Assembly (NCBI RefSeq): GCF_035989885.1
Contig: NZ_CP108518.1
Span: forward strand, 372,001-436,000
Reading direction: 5' to 3'
DNA: 64,000 bases
Source: Streptomyces sp. NBC_01232
Lineage (GTDB): Bacteria > Actinomycetota > Actinomycetes > Streptomycetales > Streptomycetaceae
Part shown: positions 33,315-42,153 of the stretch, piece by piece
How the letters are laid out: every line of letters begins with the position of its first letter
Position numbering within the stretch: the stretch's first letter is position 1
Notes under the pieces: model-generated
The model's database searches: none
Told to the model about the DNA's origin: nothing
Seen by the model: only the letters and a program-made list of their open reading frames with translations
Program-made: the position numbers and the translations under genes

Positions 33315-33355
33315 GAGAGTAACTCTACGAGTGAAAAGCATGCACTTGTTGTTAA

Positions 33356-33377
33356 TCGAAGGGCGGCCTACCTTCGA
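33356..33377. promoter_or_regulatory. Inverted repeat between LysR and the IMPase-like gene
   Basis: TCGAAGG (33356-33362) and CCTTCGA (33371-33377) with eight bases between. It is the longest dyad in this 116-base divergent region and a candidate operator for the LysR protein. Confidence 0.4.
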
Positions 33378-33430
33378 GGAGCGGGCGCAGGACAAGCCGC
33401 ACCGCATCAACCGGAACCAGGGAGCCCATC

Positions 33431-34243
33431 ATGAGCACACCCATGCCTTTCGACGCCGGCACGACGCTGGTCTCCGACGTGAGCGCCGCGGTCAAGACCG
33501 CAGGCCGGACCCTGCTCGACCGCTACACCCCGCACGCCCGAGGCGTGAGCCTGAGCGAGATCGTCGACTGGATCCACGCCAACGACGACGCGGTGCTGGA
33601 CGTGCTGCGCGCTCCGTTGCTGCGGGCCCGGCCCGGATCCCAGTGGGCCGAGGACGAGCTGGCCGGCGGACCGCTCCCGGCCGGGGAGTGGTGGGTCGTC
33701 GATCCCGCCGAGGGCAACATCAACCACGTCCACGGCATGGAGGACTGGGCCGTCGCCGCCACCCTGGTCAGCGACAACCTGCCGGTGCTCACCGTCGTCC
33801 ACCTGCCACTGACCGGCGACACCTACACGGCCGTCGCCGGTGGCGGTGCCAGGCTCAACGACCGTCCCCTGAAGGTGTCCGCCAAGACCGACCTGGGCGC
33901 CGCGCTCACGGGCACCGGTCAGGCCAGTCCCGGCGAGAACGAGCGCACATTCCGGCGGATCGGCGAGTCGGTCACCGCCATGCTCACAGGCGGCCTCGTC
34001 GTGCGCGTGTCCGTTCCCGCCACATTGCAGCTCATCCATGTCGCCGCCGGCGGCATGGATGCGTTCTGGCAGTTCTCCGACGTCCGCTCCGGCCTGGTCG
34101 CCGGTGCGCTGCTGGTCTCCGAGGCCGGAGGCACCGTCACCGACCTGGCGGGCGAGCCCTGGACCACGGGGAGCCCCGACTTCCTGGCCGCCGCCCCCGG
34201 CATCCACGCCGACGTCCTCAAGATCCTCTCGCCGATCGCCTGA
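33431..34243 (+). CDS. Inositol-monophosphatase-like phosphatase with variant metal motif
   Basis: 270 residues. The IMPase fold is visible: ASP-rich helix SQWAEDELAGG, WWVVDPAEGNINHVHGMEDW (residues about 86-105), and near the end AGGMDAFWQFSDVRSGLVAG. The usual metal motif D-P-x-D-G-T is here DPAEGN (residues 91-96): Glu replaces the second Asp and Asn the Thr. This might still bind Mg, or reflect a different substrate or lost activity. Divergent from LysR and followed, 59 bases on, by an F420-reductase-like gene, so both are probably LysR targets. Confidence 0.78.
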   Translation: MSTPMPFDAGTTLVSDVSAAVKTAGRTLLDRYTPHARGVSLSEIVDWIHANDDAVLDVLRAPLLRARPGSQWAEDELAGGPLPAGEWWVVDPAEGNINHVHGMEDWAVAATLVSDNLPVLTVVHLPLTGDTYTAVAGGGARLNDRPLKVSAKTDLGAALTGTGQASPGENERTFRRIGESVTAMLTGGLVVRVSVPATLQLIHVAAGGMDAFWQFSDVRSGLVAGALLVSEAGGTVTDLAGEPWTTGSPDFLAAAPGIHADVLKILSPIA

Positions 34244-34302
34244 CCGCGGCAGAGGCCCCCTCTCCCGTACGTCCCCGCCAACACCGCAAGGAGCATCACC
34301 TC

Positions 34303-34950
34303 ATGACCCTCATCGGCATCCTGGGCACCGGTCGCGTCGGCCGGAGCCTCGCCCAAAAGCTCGCCACGAGCGGACACCACGTCATCCTCGGCCACCGGAG
34401 CACGGAGGAAGATCCCGCAGGGCCGGTCGGCGGCATGGGCCCCCGCATCTCCTTCGCCAACCAGCACACCACCGCCCGCACCGCGGACATCGTGATCAAC
34501 GCGACGCCGGGCGACAGCGCCCTGGACCGCCTCACCCGCCTGCGCACCGAACTCGCCGGCAAGATCCTCATCGACGTCTCCAACGCGACCCGCGACGCGC
34601 ACGACGGCCTGCCGGGCGAGCTGTGCTATCCCGGCAGCAGCCTCGCCGAGCAACTCCAGGCCGCCCTGCCCGACACCCGTGTGGTCAAGACCCTCAACAC
34701 CATGCTGTTCATGGTCATGACCGCCCCCGAAACCCTGGGCACCCCGCCGACCGTCTACGTGTCGGGCGACGACCAGCAGGCGAAGCGGACCGTCACCGGC
34801 CTGCTCGGCGACCTGGGCTGGCAGCCCTCGTGGATCGAAGACCTCGGCGACATCACCACCGCCCGCGCCACCGAGGCCATGATCCTGGTGGTGCCCCACA
34901 TCCTGCGCCGGCACGGCTTCCAGCCCTTCGCCGTCTCCCTCACCCGCTGA
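34303..34950 (+). CDS. NADP-binding F420 reductase-like oxidoreductase
   Basis: 215 residues. The Rossmann motif TLIGILGTGRVGRSLAQKLA opens the protein, followed by HHVILGHRS (NADP-type second strand), ADIVINATPGDSA and VVKTLNTMLFMVM, all typical of F420H2:NADP oxidoreductase-like proteins (COG2085). The family includes true F420 enzymes and many of unknown substrate. AAGGAG lies ten bases before ATG 34303. Likely co-transcribed with the IMPase-like gene under LysR control. Confidence 0.85.
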   Translation: MTLIGILGTGRVGRSLAQKLATSGHHVILGHRSTEEDPAGPVGGMGPRISFANQHTTARTADIVINATPGDSALDRLTRLRTELAGKILIDVSNATRDAHDGLPGELCYPGSSLAEQLQAALPDTRVVKTLNTMLFMVMTAPETLGTPPTVYVSGDDQQAKRTVTGLLGDLGWQPSWIEDLGDITTARATEAMILVVPHILRRHGFQPFAVSLTR

Positions 34951-35012
34951 CCCCACCGGGGCCGGCAAGCACTCCCGTACGGCGGAGCGCGGCGCCGGAC
35001 CCCGGACCGAGG

Positions 35013-35951
35013 TCAGGCCTTCGGCACGGTGTTCACGTAGTGGGTGCCCGAGCTGTAGAAGCCGTCCACGGTCTTCTGGACATCTGCCTGCGAAACGGCT
35101 TCATCGGCCTTGTAGTAGACCCAGTTGACCTTCATGTCCCACGTGCGCGGACCACCGGTGGCGGGTGTGTCGATGAACCAGTTGCTGAAGTGGATGTCCA
35201 TCTTCTCTCGCGGGACGTACTTGCCGGAGCTGGTGAACAGCTCCTTGCCGTCGAGGGAGTAGGTGACCTTTCCGTTCAAGGCGGTGACCATCAGGACGTG
35301 CCAGCCCTCGGTGCGCTGCTTGAGGGTGTGGCTGACCCGGTCCGGCGGATCGGCCTTGTGCCAGCTGACGTTGTCGAGTCGCGGACCCGCCGTGCCCCAG
35401 CCGCCGTTCGGGAGGTACTCGAAGTCGAGCTCGCTGTAGTCCGCCGAGTCGTCCTGCGGGGAGATCGGGAAGAAGGTCTGGACGACGTGGTCGCCGTTGT
35501 TGCCCGTCGTGGGCCTGCCGCTGAAGTGGACCCGGGCGGCGAAGGTCCCCGTGAAGAGGTTCTTGCCGGTGCCTTGCACCTCGACCTGCTTGGTGCCCTG
35601 CTTGGTGCCGTCGGTGGACGATTGCAGTCGCAGGACCCGGCCACCCTGGGCGGTCGTGTCGGAGGGGAAGCCGGCGCCGGCGGCGGACCAGGAGTCCTTG
35701 ATTCCGGGGCCGCCCCCGCCGGTCCGCACCTCCCAGCCGTGGGCGGCGAGCGACGGGTCGTCGGGGCCGCTGTAGTGGAAGGTGTCGAACAGGGTTCCCG
35801 GCGGACCGGACGGGGTCGGCGAGGCGCTGGGGGCGGGTGCGGCGGCGTCGTCGCCGGGGCCACCGGAACACGCGGCGAGTACGCACAGGAGGGCGGGCAG
35901 CGTGAGCGCGGTCCGCACGTGGCGACGAGGGGTGCGGCGGGGCTGGCTCAC
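35013..35951 (-). CDS. Lipoprotein with polysaccharide lyase/GH16-like fold
   Basis: 312 residues. The start (RRHVRTALTLPALLCVLAAC) has a lipobox LAAC with Cys near residue 28, then a Pro/Ser/Ala linker and a concanavalin-like domain (about 55-290). DSADYSELDFEYLPNGGWG carries an E-x-D-x-E motif as in glycoside hydrolase family 16. It should be anchored outside the membrane and act on a wall or capsule polysaccharide (inference). GTG 35951 follows AAGGAG by five bases. The upstream leader can form two hairpins, and the polysaccharide locus starts 370 bases away on the other strand. Confidence 0.75.
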   Translation of the reverse strand: MSQPRRTPRRHVRTALTLPALLCVLAACSGGPGDDAAAPAPSASPTPSGPPGTLFDTFHYSGPDDPSLAAHGWEVRTGGGGPGIKDSWSAAGAGFPSDTTAQGGRVLRLQSSTDGTKQGTKQVEVQGTGKNLFTGTFAARVHFSGRPTTGNNGDHVVQTFFPISPQDDSADYSELDFEYLPNGGWGTAGPRLDNVSWHKADPPDRVSHTLKQRTEGWHVLMVTALNGKVTYSLDGKELFTSSGKYVPREKMDIHFSNWFIDTPATGGPRTWDMKVNWVYYKADEAVSQADVQKTVDGFYSSGTHYVNTVPKA

Positions 35952-35966
35952 ACGGGCTCCTTGAGG

Positions 35967-36029
35967 TGCAGAGGCAGTAGCTGGACACGCCCTCTGCAGG
36001 GGGAATCCTCACCGGCCGACCCGGTGAGG
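35967..36029 (-). promoter_or_regulatory. Two adjacent hairpins in the lipoprotein leader
   Basis: TGCAGAGG/CCTCTGCA (35967-35974 and 35991-35998) and CCTCACCGG/CCGGTGAGG (36007-36015 and 36021-36029). If transcribed, they sit 16-80 bases before the start codon; they could be attenuator stems or operators. Confidence 0.4.
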
Positions 36030-36324
36030 GCGTCATCCTAAGGCGCGCGTCGACGGGCCACGTGACGGCCGTGGGCAGCTTCCGGAACCGGGGGCACCGC
36101 GGTCCCGGCACGACCGCCCCGGCCGGACAGGCACCGATCAGTATTCGGCGAAGGGGTGGGCGTGCCTACTAACCGGTATCACTTCTTCCGTTTCGATCTG
36201 GTCACGCCCATTGAATAGACCAGGCCATATGCGCACATCAGGCACAAGTCGATGCGGGCCGGTGCACTAGCGTTCGCCCTGCGATCCCGCGGTCTCCGTA
36301 CCCTGCAATGAAAGGCCTCGCAAG
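36030..36324. other. Divergent intergenic region, no gene seen
   Basis: About 300 bases between the lipoprotein leader and the polysaccharide locus. It is less GC-rich around 36165-36240 (CTAACCGGTATCAC and ATTGAATAGACC), as expected of promoters for both sides. No open frame with coding bias was found. Confidence 0.5.
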
Positions 36325-36819
36325 GTGCGCCGAGCCATGTCCTCCGTCCAGCGCGGATCCGAACACCGGACGCATCCTGGAACATCCGGATCGGGCTACG
36401 AGGAACCCGCCCCCGCACCGGTCTTCGTCGACCAGTCCGGTGTGCGTGGCCGTCTGCTACGGGGTTTCGGCTGGCCGGTCTCCGTGGTCGGCGCGATCCT
36501 GGCCGTCGCCATGGGCGGCAGCCTGATCGGTATGCAGGCGGACGCCCCTGCGATGGGCATACCCGCGCAGCCGTTGCGCTCACCCGTGCCGTCGCCGACC
36601 CAGTCGCCCCCGCCGTCCTCGTCGTCCTCGCCGTCGTCACCTCGGGCGGTCACGCGGTCCGCGACTCCCGGGGCGAAGGCCCCGGCCGCCAAGACCTCGG
36701 CCGGCCCGTCGAGTACCGCAGCCGCCCCGTCGAAGGCTGCCGTCACCCGGCCGAAACCCGCGGCCACCGCGCTCCGCGGGGCAAAACCCTCGGACCGACC
36801 GGCCACCAAACAACCCTGA
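36325..36819 (+). CDS. Single-pass membrane protein of the polysaccharide locus
   Basis: 164 residues: a polar N-terminus (about 1-47), one membrane helix (GWPVSVVGAILAVAMGGSLI), and a long Pro/Ser/Thr/Ala/Lys-rich outer tail. The layout is like the small membrane protein that precedes the deacetylase-glycosyltransferase gene in Streptomyces (MatA in the mat system, from memory). GTG 36325 or ATG 36337 may be the start. The next gene begins 30 bases on, so they are surely co-transcribed. Confidence 0.68.
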   Translation: MRRAMSSVQRGSEHRTHPGTSGSGYEEPAPAPVFVDQSGVRGRLLRGFGWPVSVVGAILAVAMGGSLIGMQADAPAMGIPAQPLRSPVPSPTQSPPPSSSSSPSSPRAVTRSATPGAKAPAAKTSAGPSSTAAAPSKAAVTRPKPAATALRGAKPSDRPATKQP

Positions 36820-36849
36820 TCACCGGCACCACCGTCTCCAGGAGCGTCA

Positions 36850-39006
36850 TTGTCCCGCCACCAGCGCCGCCGGCAGTCCCCACTGAGGCCGCGCCGACTG
36901 GCCGCGCCGCCGCTGCGCTTCTTCATGCCGCTGTCCCTGCTCGCGTGCCTGCTCGCCCTGCTCGTCCTGCGCGGCCTCGCCACCAACGAGGCGTTCCACG
37001 ACTCCCGGATCGCGATCTCGGTCGACAAGACGACCGTGCCGGCCAACCTGCTCAAGGGCGGTCCGATCATCGACGCGCGTGGTGCCAAGAACGAGCACCC
37101 CGTCAGCTACCACGTCCCCGACCGCACCGCGGTCCTGAGCTTCGACGACGGCCCCTCCCCGGAGTGGACTCCGAAGATCCTCGAGGTGCTCGCGGCCCGC
37201 AACATCCGTGCCGACTTCTTCGTCACCGGTGCGATGACCACGCGCAACCCCGATCTGATCCGGCGGATCGTCGCGGGCGGCCACGAACTCGGCGTGCACA
37301 CCTTCACCCACCCGGACCTCGTGTACCAGTCCCACGCCCGCACCAGCTGGGAGCTGGCGCAGACGCAGCTGGCGCTGGCCGGAGTCGCGGGTGTCCACAG
37401 TGCGTTGTTCCGGCCGCCGTACTCCTCCGACGCCTCCGCGATGGACGACTGGAACTACCCGGTGATCAAGTACGTGGGGGCGCGCGGCTACCTCACCGCG
37501 TTCATCGACCGCGACACCGACGACTGGAAGCGCCCCGGCGTGAACGAGATCGTCAAGGCGGCGATGCCGGCCAAGCCCGGTGCGGGCGCGCTGATCCTGC
37601 TGCACGACGCGGGTGGCGACCGTACCCAGACCGTCGCCGCGCTCGTGCAGATCATCGACAAGCTGCAGGCCCAGGGCTACCGCTTCACCACCATCTCCGA
37701 GGCGCTCGGCGCCTCCAGCGCGACCGTGCCGGTGCACGGGTTCCAGCTGTGGGCGGGCAAGGGGTTCATCTGGGCCACCCAGTTCGCCGTGCTCACCCTG
37801 CCGGTACTGGTCGGGCTGCTGGCCCTCGTAGGCTTCCTCAACTTCGGACGGTTCGCGCTGATGCTCGTCCTCGCGCCGATCCACGCCCGCCGCTCCAAAC
37901 GGCGGGACGCCTGGGGGCCACCCGTCACCCAGCCGGTCACCGTGCTCGTCCCCGCCTACAACGAACGCGAGTGCATAGCCAACACCCTCCACTCACTCGC
38001 CGCCAGTGACCATCCGATCGAGGTCATCGTCATCGACGACGGCTCCACGGACGGCACCGCGGACATCGTCGAGGAGATGAACCTGCCGTTCGTCCGGCTG
38101 ATCCGCCAGGTCAACGGCGGCAAGTCCAGCGCGCTCAACACCGGCATCGCGGCCGCCTCGTACGACATCGTCGTGATGATGGACGGGGACACCGTCTTCG
38201 AGCCGTCCACCGTGCGCGAGCTGATCCAGCCCTTCGGCGACCCGGCGATCGGCGCGGTCGCGGGCAACGCGAAGGTCGGCAACCGCGACAGCCTGATCGG
38301 TGCCTGGCAGCACATCGAGTACGTCCTCGGCCACAACCTCGACCGCCGGATGTACGACATGCTGGGCGTCATCCCGACCATCCCCGGTGCCGTCGGCGCG
38401 TTCCGCAAGGAGGCCCTGCGGCGGGTCGGCGGGATGAGCGACGACACCCTCGCCGAGGACACCGACATCACCATCGCGGTGCTCTGCGACGGCTGGCGGA
38501 TCGTCTACGCCGAGCACGCCCGCGCCTGGACCGAGGCACCCGCCAGCCTCCAGCAGCTCTGGTCCCAGCGGTACCGCTGGAGCTACGGCAGCATGCAGGC
38601 GATGTGGAAGCACCGCAGCTCCGTGACCTCCCGCGGTCCGGCCGGGCGCTTCGGCCGGATCGGGCTTCCGCTCGTCGTGCTCTTCGGAGTGGTCGCCCCG
38701 CTGCTGGCGCCGCTGGTCGACCTGTTCCTGCTGTACGGCGTGCTGTTCGGGGACGCCCCGATCACCCTCACCAGCTGGGGCGGCTTCATCCTGCTCCAGG
38801 GGGCACTGTCCTGGTACGCCTTCCGGCTCGACCGCGAGAAGCCCTGGCACCTGATCAGCCTGCCGATCCAGCAATTGGTCTACCGGCAGCTGATGTACAT
38901 CGTCCTGCTGCAGTCCGCGATCACAGCGATGACCGGTGGCCGGCTGCGGTGGCAGAAGCTCCGTCGCACGGGCGAGGTCGCCGTACCGGTGGAGGCCCGA
39001 CCGTGA
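36850..39006 (+). CDS. matB: Bifunctional polysaccharide deacetylase and family 2 glycosyltransferase
   Basis: 718 residues. After a basic start and a helix (about 25-45) comes a NodB deacetylase domain: SFDDGPS (97-103), HTFTH (150-154, metal His) and RPPYS (about 187). A second helix (about 305-340) leads to a GT2 domain: VLVPAYNER, DDGSTDGT (396 on), DGD (445-447), EDTDI (about 536) and QRYRW (573-577), the processive synthase set, then three or four membrane helices. It should polymerise and partly deacetylate a beta-linked GlcNAc-type polymer, as MatB does in mycelial aggregation (name given from memory of that family). The TTG start at 36850 follows AGGAG by six bases. Confidence 0.88.
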   Translation: MSRHQRRRQSPLRPRRLAAPPLRFFMPLSLLACLLALLVLRGLATNEAFHDSRIAISVDKTTVPANLLKGGPIIDARGAKNEHPVSYHVPDRTAVLSFDDGPSPEWTPKILEVLAARNIRADFFVTGAMTTRNPDLIRRIVAGGHELGVHTFTHPDLVYQSHARTSWELAQTQLALAGVAGVHSALFRPPYSSDASAMDDWNYPVIKYVGARGYLTAFIDRDTDDWKRPGVNEIVKAAMPAKPGAGALILLHDAGGDRTQTVAALVQIIDKLQAQGYRFTTISEALGASSATVPVHGFQLWAGKGFIWATQFAVLTLPVLVGLLALVGFLNFGRFALMLVLAPIHARRSKRRDAWGPPVTQPVTVLVPAYNERECIANTLHSLAASDHPIEVIVIDDGSTDGTADIVEEMNLPFVRLIRQVNGGKSSALNTGIAAASYDIVVMMDGDTVFEPSTVRELIQPFGDPAIGAVAGNAKVGNRDSLIGAWQHIEYVLGHNLDRRMYDMLGVIPTIPGAVGAFRKEALRRVGGMSDDTLAEDTDITIAVLCDGWRIVYAEHARAWTEAPASLQQLWSQRYRWSYGSMQAMWKHRSSVTSRGPAGRFGRIGLPLVVLFGVVAPLLAPLVDLFLLYGVLFGDAPITLTSWGGFILLQGALSWYAFRLDREKPWHLISLPIQQLVYRQLMYIVLLQSAITAMTGGRLRWQKLRRTGEVAVPVEARP

Positions 39007-40250
39007 CCGCATCCTTCGACACCATGCAGTTGCGGGTCCCTGCCGCGTTGCGCGCCGAGCCGACTCGGGAACCGACGCCGGAGGCGGAAGCGCCGGCGCC
39101 GGCCGAGCGCAAGGGCGGCCGGGACCGCTATCTCGACCTGCTGCGCGCGCTGGCGCTGGGCCGCGTGGTGCTCTACCACACCTTCGGATGGTTCTGGCTG
39201 CCGCTCGTCTTCCCGTCGATGGGCGTGATGTTCGCCCTGGCGGGCTCGCTGATGGCCCGCTCGCTCAGCCGTCCCGCCCTCGGTGTGATCCGCGGCCGAC
39301 TGCGCCGGCTGCTGCCGCCGATGTGGCTGTTCGGGGCCGTCCTGATCGCCCTCCAGATCCTCGACGGCTGGGGCCCCCGGTCCGAGGGGCACCCCACCTG
39401 GTGGTGGGCCAAGCTGGCCTTCTGGATCCTGCCGCTGAGCACCCCGCCGTACGCCGAGGCGCTGAGCGGCTTCCAGCACGTGGAATCCAGCTGGGCCACG
39501 CAGATCATCGTCCCGCTCTGGTACCTCCGGGCCTACCTCTGGTACGTCCTGCTCTCGCCGCTGCTGCTCCGGGCACTGCGACGCTTCCCGGTGGCGACGC
39601 TGTCCGCTCCGCTGGCGATGGTCATCGTCATGAACGCGTTCTTCGTCGACCAGGAGTTCGTCTACAGCCGGGTCTGGGAGACCGCCAACGACTTCGCCAC
39701 CTTCGGGGCCTGCTGGATCCTCGGCATGGCCCACCAGGAGGGCCTGCTCAAGAAGATCCCGCAGTACGTGCTGCCGTCCGTCGCGCCGCTGATCATGGTG
39801 GCGGCCCTCTGGTACCTGCAGACCCGTCCGGTCGATCCCACCGTGGCGACCGACATCGAGTCCTGGCCGATCGCCCAGGCCCTGTGGTCCTTCGGCTTCG
39901 TCGCGATCCTGCTCCACGTCAGCCCGTCCTGGGAGCGGTGGCCCAGACCGCTGGAACGCTGGAACGGCCTGGTCGGCCTGCTCAACGCGCGAGCCGTCAG
40001 CGTCTACCTCTGGCACCAGGTCGCACTGGTGGTCGCCGTCCCGCTGATCGACCCGCTCTGGAGCGTCCCCTTCGTCTACGACAACCTCCAGTGGCTGCTG
40101 GCCAGCCAGTGGTTCACGCTGCTGGTGGCGATCCTGCTGCTCGGGCTGCTCGTGCTGACGTTCGGCTGGGTCGAGGACGTGGCCGCCAAACGCCGGCCCC
40201 GCCTCTTCCCGTACCCGCGCCGCCGGGGCCGGCGGCGGGCCACCGAGTGA
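39003..40250 (+). CDS. Acyltransferase 3 family membrane protein
   Basis: 415 residues with about ten membrane helices. The family motif DRYLDLLRALALGRVVLYHT is at about 40-60 (R-x-x-x-x-H pattern with the catalytic His), RLRRLLPPMWLFG follows, and VYLWHQVALVVAVPL lies near the end. These proteins add acetyl or succinyl groups to exported sugars. The GTG start overlaps the stop of the synthase gene by four bases and GGAGG precedes it, so the two are translationally coupled; O-acylation of the same polymer is the likely job. Confidence 0.88.
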   Translation: MTASFDTMQLRVPAALRAEPTREPTPEAEAPAPAERKGGRDRYLDLLRALALGRVVLYHTFGWFWLPLVFPSMGVMFALAGSLMARSLSRPALGVIRGRLRRLLPPMWLFGAVLIALQILDGWGPRSEGHPTWWWAKLAFWILPLSTPPYAEALSGFQHVESSWATQIIVPLWYLRAYLWYVLLSPLLLRALRRFPVATLSAPLAMVIVMNAFFVDQEFVYSRVWETANDFATFGACWILGMAHQEGLLKKIPQYVLPSVAPLIMVAALWYLQTRPVDPTVATDIESWPIAQALWSFGFVAILLHVSPSWERWPRPLERWNGLVGLLNARAVSVYLWHQVALVVAVPLIDPLWSVPFVYDNLQWLLASQWFTLLVAILLLGLLVLTFGWVEDVAAKRRPRLFPYPRRRGRRRATE

Positions 40251-40401
40251 CGCGAGCCTCCCGCGGGCGGGCGCCGATGGAGGCCGTCTGCAGCGTGTAG
40301 CGGTGCAGGGGCTCGTCGAAGCCCATGCGCTGCGCCACGTCGAAGGCGTCGCCGCCGCCGTGGCGGAGGTCGTCGAGGAATTCGGCGGTCGTTTCGTGCA
40401 C
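40114..40401 (-). pseudogene. 5' fragment of an unknown gene, antisense to the acyltransferase end
   Basis: GTG 40401, with GGAGGG ten bases upstream, opens a frame whose first about 50 codons (HETTAEFLDDLRHGGGDAFD, then VAQRMGFDEPLHRYTLQTAS) have strong third-position G/C bias and a sensible composition. The bias ends near 40250, exactly where the opposing acyltransferase gene begins, and the rest is an antisense shadow. I infer the 5' end of a gene whose remainder was lost when this junction formed. No family recognised. Confidence 0.45.
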
Positions 40402-40449
40402 GGTGTGCGTACCCTCCTGCGGCGGATGCGGGGAGGCGGATACCCGGGC

Positions 40450-41676
40450 TCAGGCGTCGGCGGTGACGCTCGGGGCGCGTTCTCCGGCGGGAACGGTGGC
40501 GGGAGCGGCCGGTACGGGAGACTTCGCGCGGCGCGTGAGGAGGCCGGCCAATGGCTCGGTGTAACGGGCGGTGAGCGGGCCGACGATGACGAGGATCAGG
40601 ACGTAGGCGGTGGCCAGGGGGCCGATCCGGGGCTCGGCACCGACGGCGAGCCCGGCGATGACGATGGAGAACTCGCCCCGGGCGACGAGGGTCCCGCCGG
40701 CACGCCAGCGGCCCCTGCCGTGAATTCTGGCGCGGCGTGCCGCGTACCAGCCGGTGGCGATCTTCGTGAGCGCGGTGGCGACGGCGAGGAGCAGGGCGGG
40801 AAGCAGGACCGGCGGGATGTCGGCGGGGTCGGTGGACAGGCCGAAGAAGACGAAGAAGACGGCGGCGAACAGGTCCCGCAGCGGGGTCAGGAGGGTGGCC
40901 GCACCTTCGGCGACCTCTCCGGACAGCGCAATGCCGACCAGGAAGGCGCCCACGGCGGCGGAGACCTGGAGCTCCTGGGCGATTCCGGCGACGAGGAGCG
41001 TGAGGCCGAGTACGACGAGGAGCAGCATCTCGGCGTTGTCGGAGGACACGGCGCGGCTGATCAGCCGTCCGTGGCGCAGTGCCACGTACAGGACGGCGCC
41101 CACGGTGCCCAGGGAGATCAGCAGGGTGACGGCGCCGCCGGCCAGGCTCACTCCGGCGAGCAGGGCGGTGAGGATGGGCAGGTAGACGGCCATGGCGAGG
41201 TCTTCCATGACCAGGATGCCGAGGACGACGGGCGTTTCGCGGTTGCCGAGGCGGCCGAGGTCGCCGAGGACCTTGGCGATGACTCCCGAGGAGGAGATCC
41301 AGGTGACGCCGGCGAGGGCGACCGCGGCGACGGGACCCCATCCCAGCAGCAGTGCGGCGGCGGCGCCGGGTGCGGCGTTGAGGACGAAGTCGACGGCTCC
41401 GGAGGGGTACTGGGTCTTGAGGTTGGTGACGAGTTCGGAAGCGCTGTATTCCAGGCCGAGCAGGAGCAGGAGCAGGATGACTCCGATCTCGGCGCCGGTC
41501 GCGACGAACTCCTCGCTCGCCTGGAGCGGGAGGATCCCGCCGTGGCCGAAGGCGAGTCCGGCGAGCAGGTAGAGCGGTATGGGCGAGAACCCCACTCTGC
41601 CGGCGAGGCGGCCGAGCAGGCCCAGGGCCAGGATGATGGCTCCGAGTTCGATGAGCATGGCGGTCGTGTGGTGCAC
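40450..41676 (-). CDS. CPA2-family cation:proton antiporter (KhtU/KefB-like)
   Basis: 408 residues with twelve or so membrane helices: FSPIPLYLLAGLAFGHGGIL, EIGVILLLLLLGLEYSASEL, AGVTWISSSGVIAKVLGDLG, LGILVMEDLAMAVYLPILTA (the membrane Asp of the exchanger), VGAFLVGIALSGEVAEGAAT and FFVFFGLSTDPADIPPVL. It exchanges K+ or Na+ for H+. The TrkA-C protein at 42279 lies upstream in the same direction; in Bacillus such a pair (KhtT-KhtU) is a c-di-AMP-sensitive K+ efflux system. GTG 41676 follows GGAGG in the leader. A 600-base gap separates the two genes. Confidence 0.9.
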   Translation of the reverse strand: MHHTTAMLIELGAIILALGLLGRLAGRVGFSPIPLYLLAGLAFGHGGILPLQASEEFVATGAEIGVILLLLLLGLEYSASELVTNLKTQYPSGAVDFVLNAAPGAAAALLLGWGPVAAVALAGVTWISSSGVIAKVLGDLGRLGNRETPVVLGILVMEDLAMAVYLPILTALLAGVSLAGGAVTLLISLGTVGAVLYVALRHGRLISRAVSSDNAEMLLLVVLGLTLLVAGIAQELQVSAAVGAFLVGIALSGEVAEGAATLLTPLRDLFAAVFFVFFGLSTDPADIPPVLLPALLLAVATALTKIATGWYAARRARIHGRGRWRAGGTLVARGEFSIVIAGLAVGAEPRIGPLATAYVLILVIVGPLTARYTEPLAGLLTRRAKSPVPAAPATVPAGERAPSVTADA

Positions 41677-41994
41677 GGGCGTCGGTCCTCCGGTCGGTTC
41701 GGTGACGGCGTCAGTGCCTTGTCGGGGTACGGGACATCGGGTGCGGTGCCCGGTGGGCTCCGCGGGGTGGCAGGCGTGCGCGGCCGGTCGGCCGGTCGGC
41801 CGGTCGCAGGCATGACCGGGCTGGTCTCGGTGTGCGGGTGAGCGTGAGGAAGGTGCGCCGTTCGTGGCCCGGGCTCCGGATGCGGCTCACTGCTGTGGCC
41901 GCGCGAAGGCGGAGAAGGCGGAGAAGGCGGAGAAGCGGGAGCGGTCGGCCGGGGCCGTGGGGGAAGGGGCCGCGCAGCGCGCGGTACGGCGGCG
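41677..41994 (-). other. Leader-like gap before the antiporter, with short repeats
   Basis: No gene with coding bias was found here. It contains a 9-base tandem repeat (GAAGGCGGA, about four copies at 41905-41940) and an 8-base one (GGTCGGCC, about three copies at 41785-41806). Its place directly upstream of the antiporter suggests a long 5' leader. Confidence 0.45.
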
Positions 41995-42096
41995 TCAGAC
42001 GCGAGGAGCGGTGCGGCCGGTATCGGGCACGCTGTCGCGGGCGGTGTTGTCGATACGGGCCGCGGGCAGCCGCAGGGGGTGCGCGTCTCGACCCAT
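41995..42096 (-). CDS. 33-residue ORF in the antiporter leader
   Basis: ATG 42096 follows GGGGGGA with a six-base gap; the frame (GRDAHPLRLPAARIDNTARD, then SVPDTGRTAPRV) ends at 41995. About four fifths of codons end in G or C, more than chance even here. It lies between the sensor gene and the antiporter, where a leader peptide would be placed. No known peptide was recognised. Confidence 0.35.
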   Translation of the reverse strand: MGRDAHPLRLPAARIDNTARDSVPDTGRTAPRV

Positions 42097-42153
42097 GTCA
42101 TGTCCCCCCACTCGCACCGCCGTCCGGATCCGGACGAGACGATGACCCCCAAG

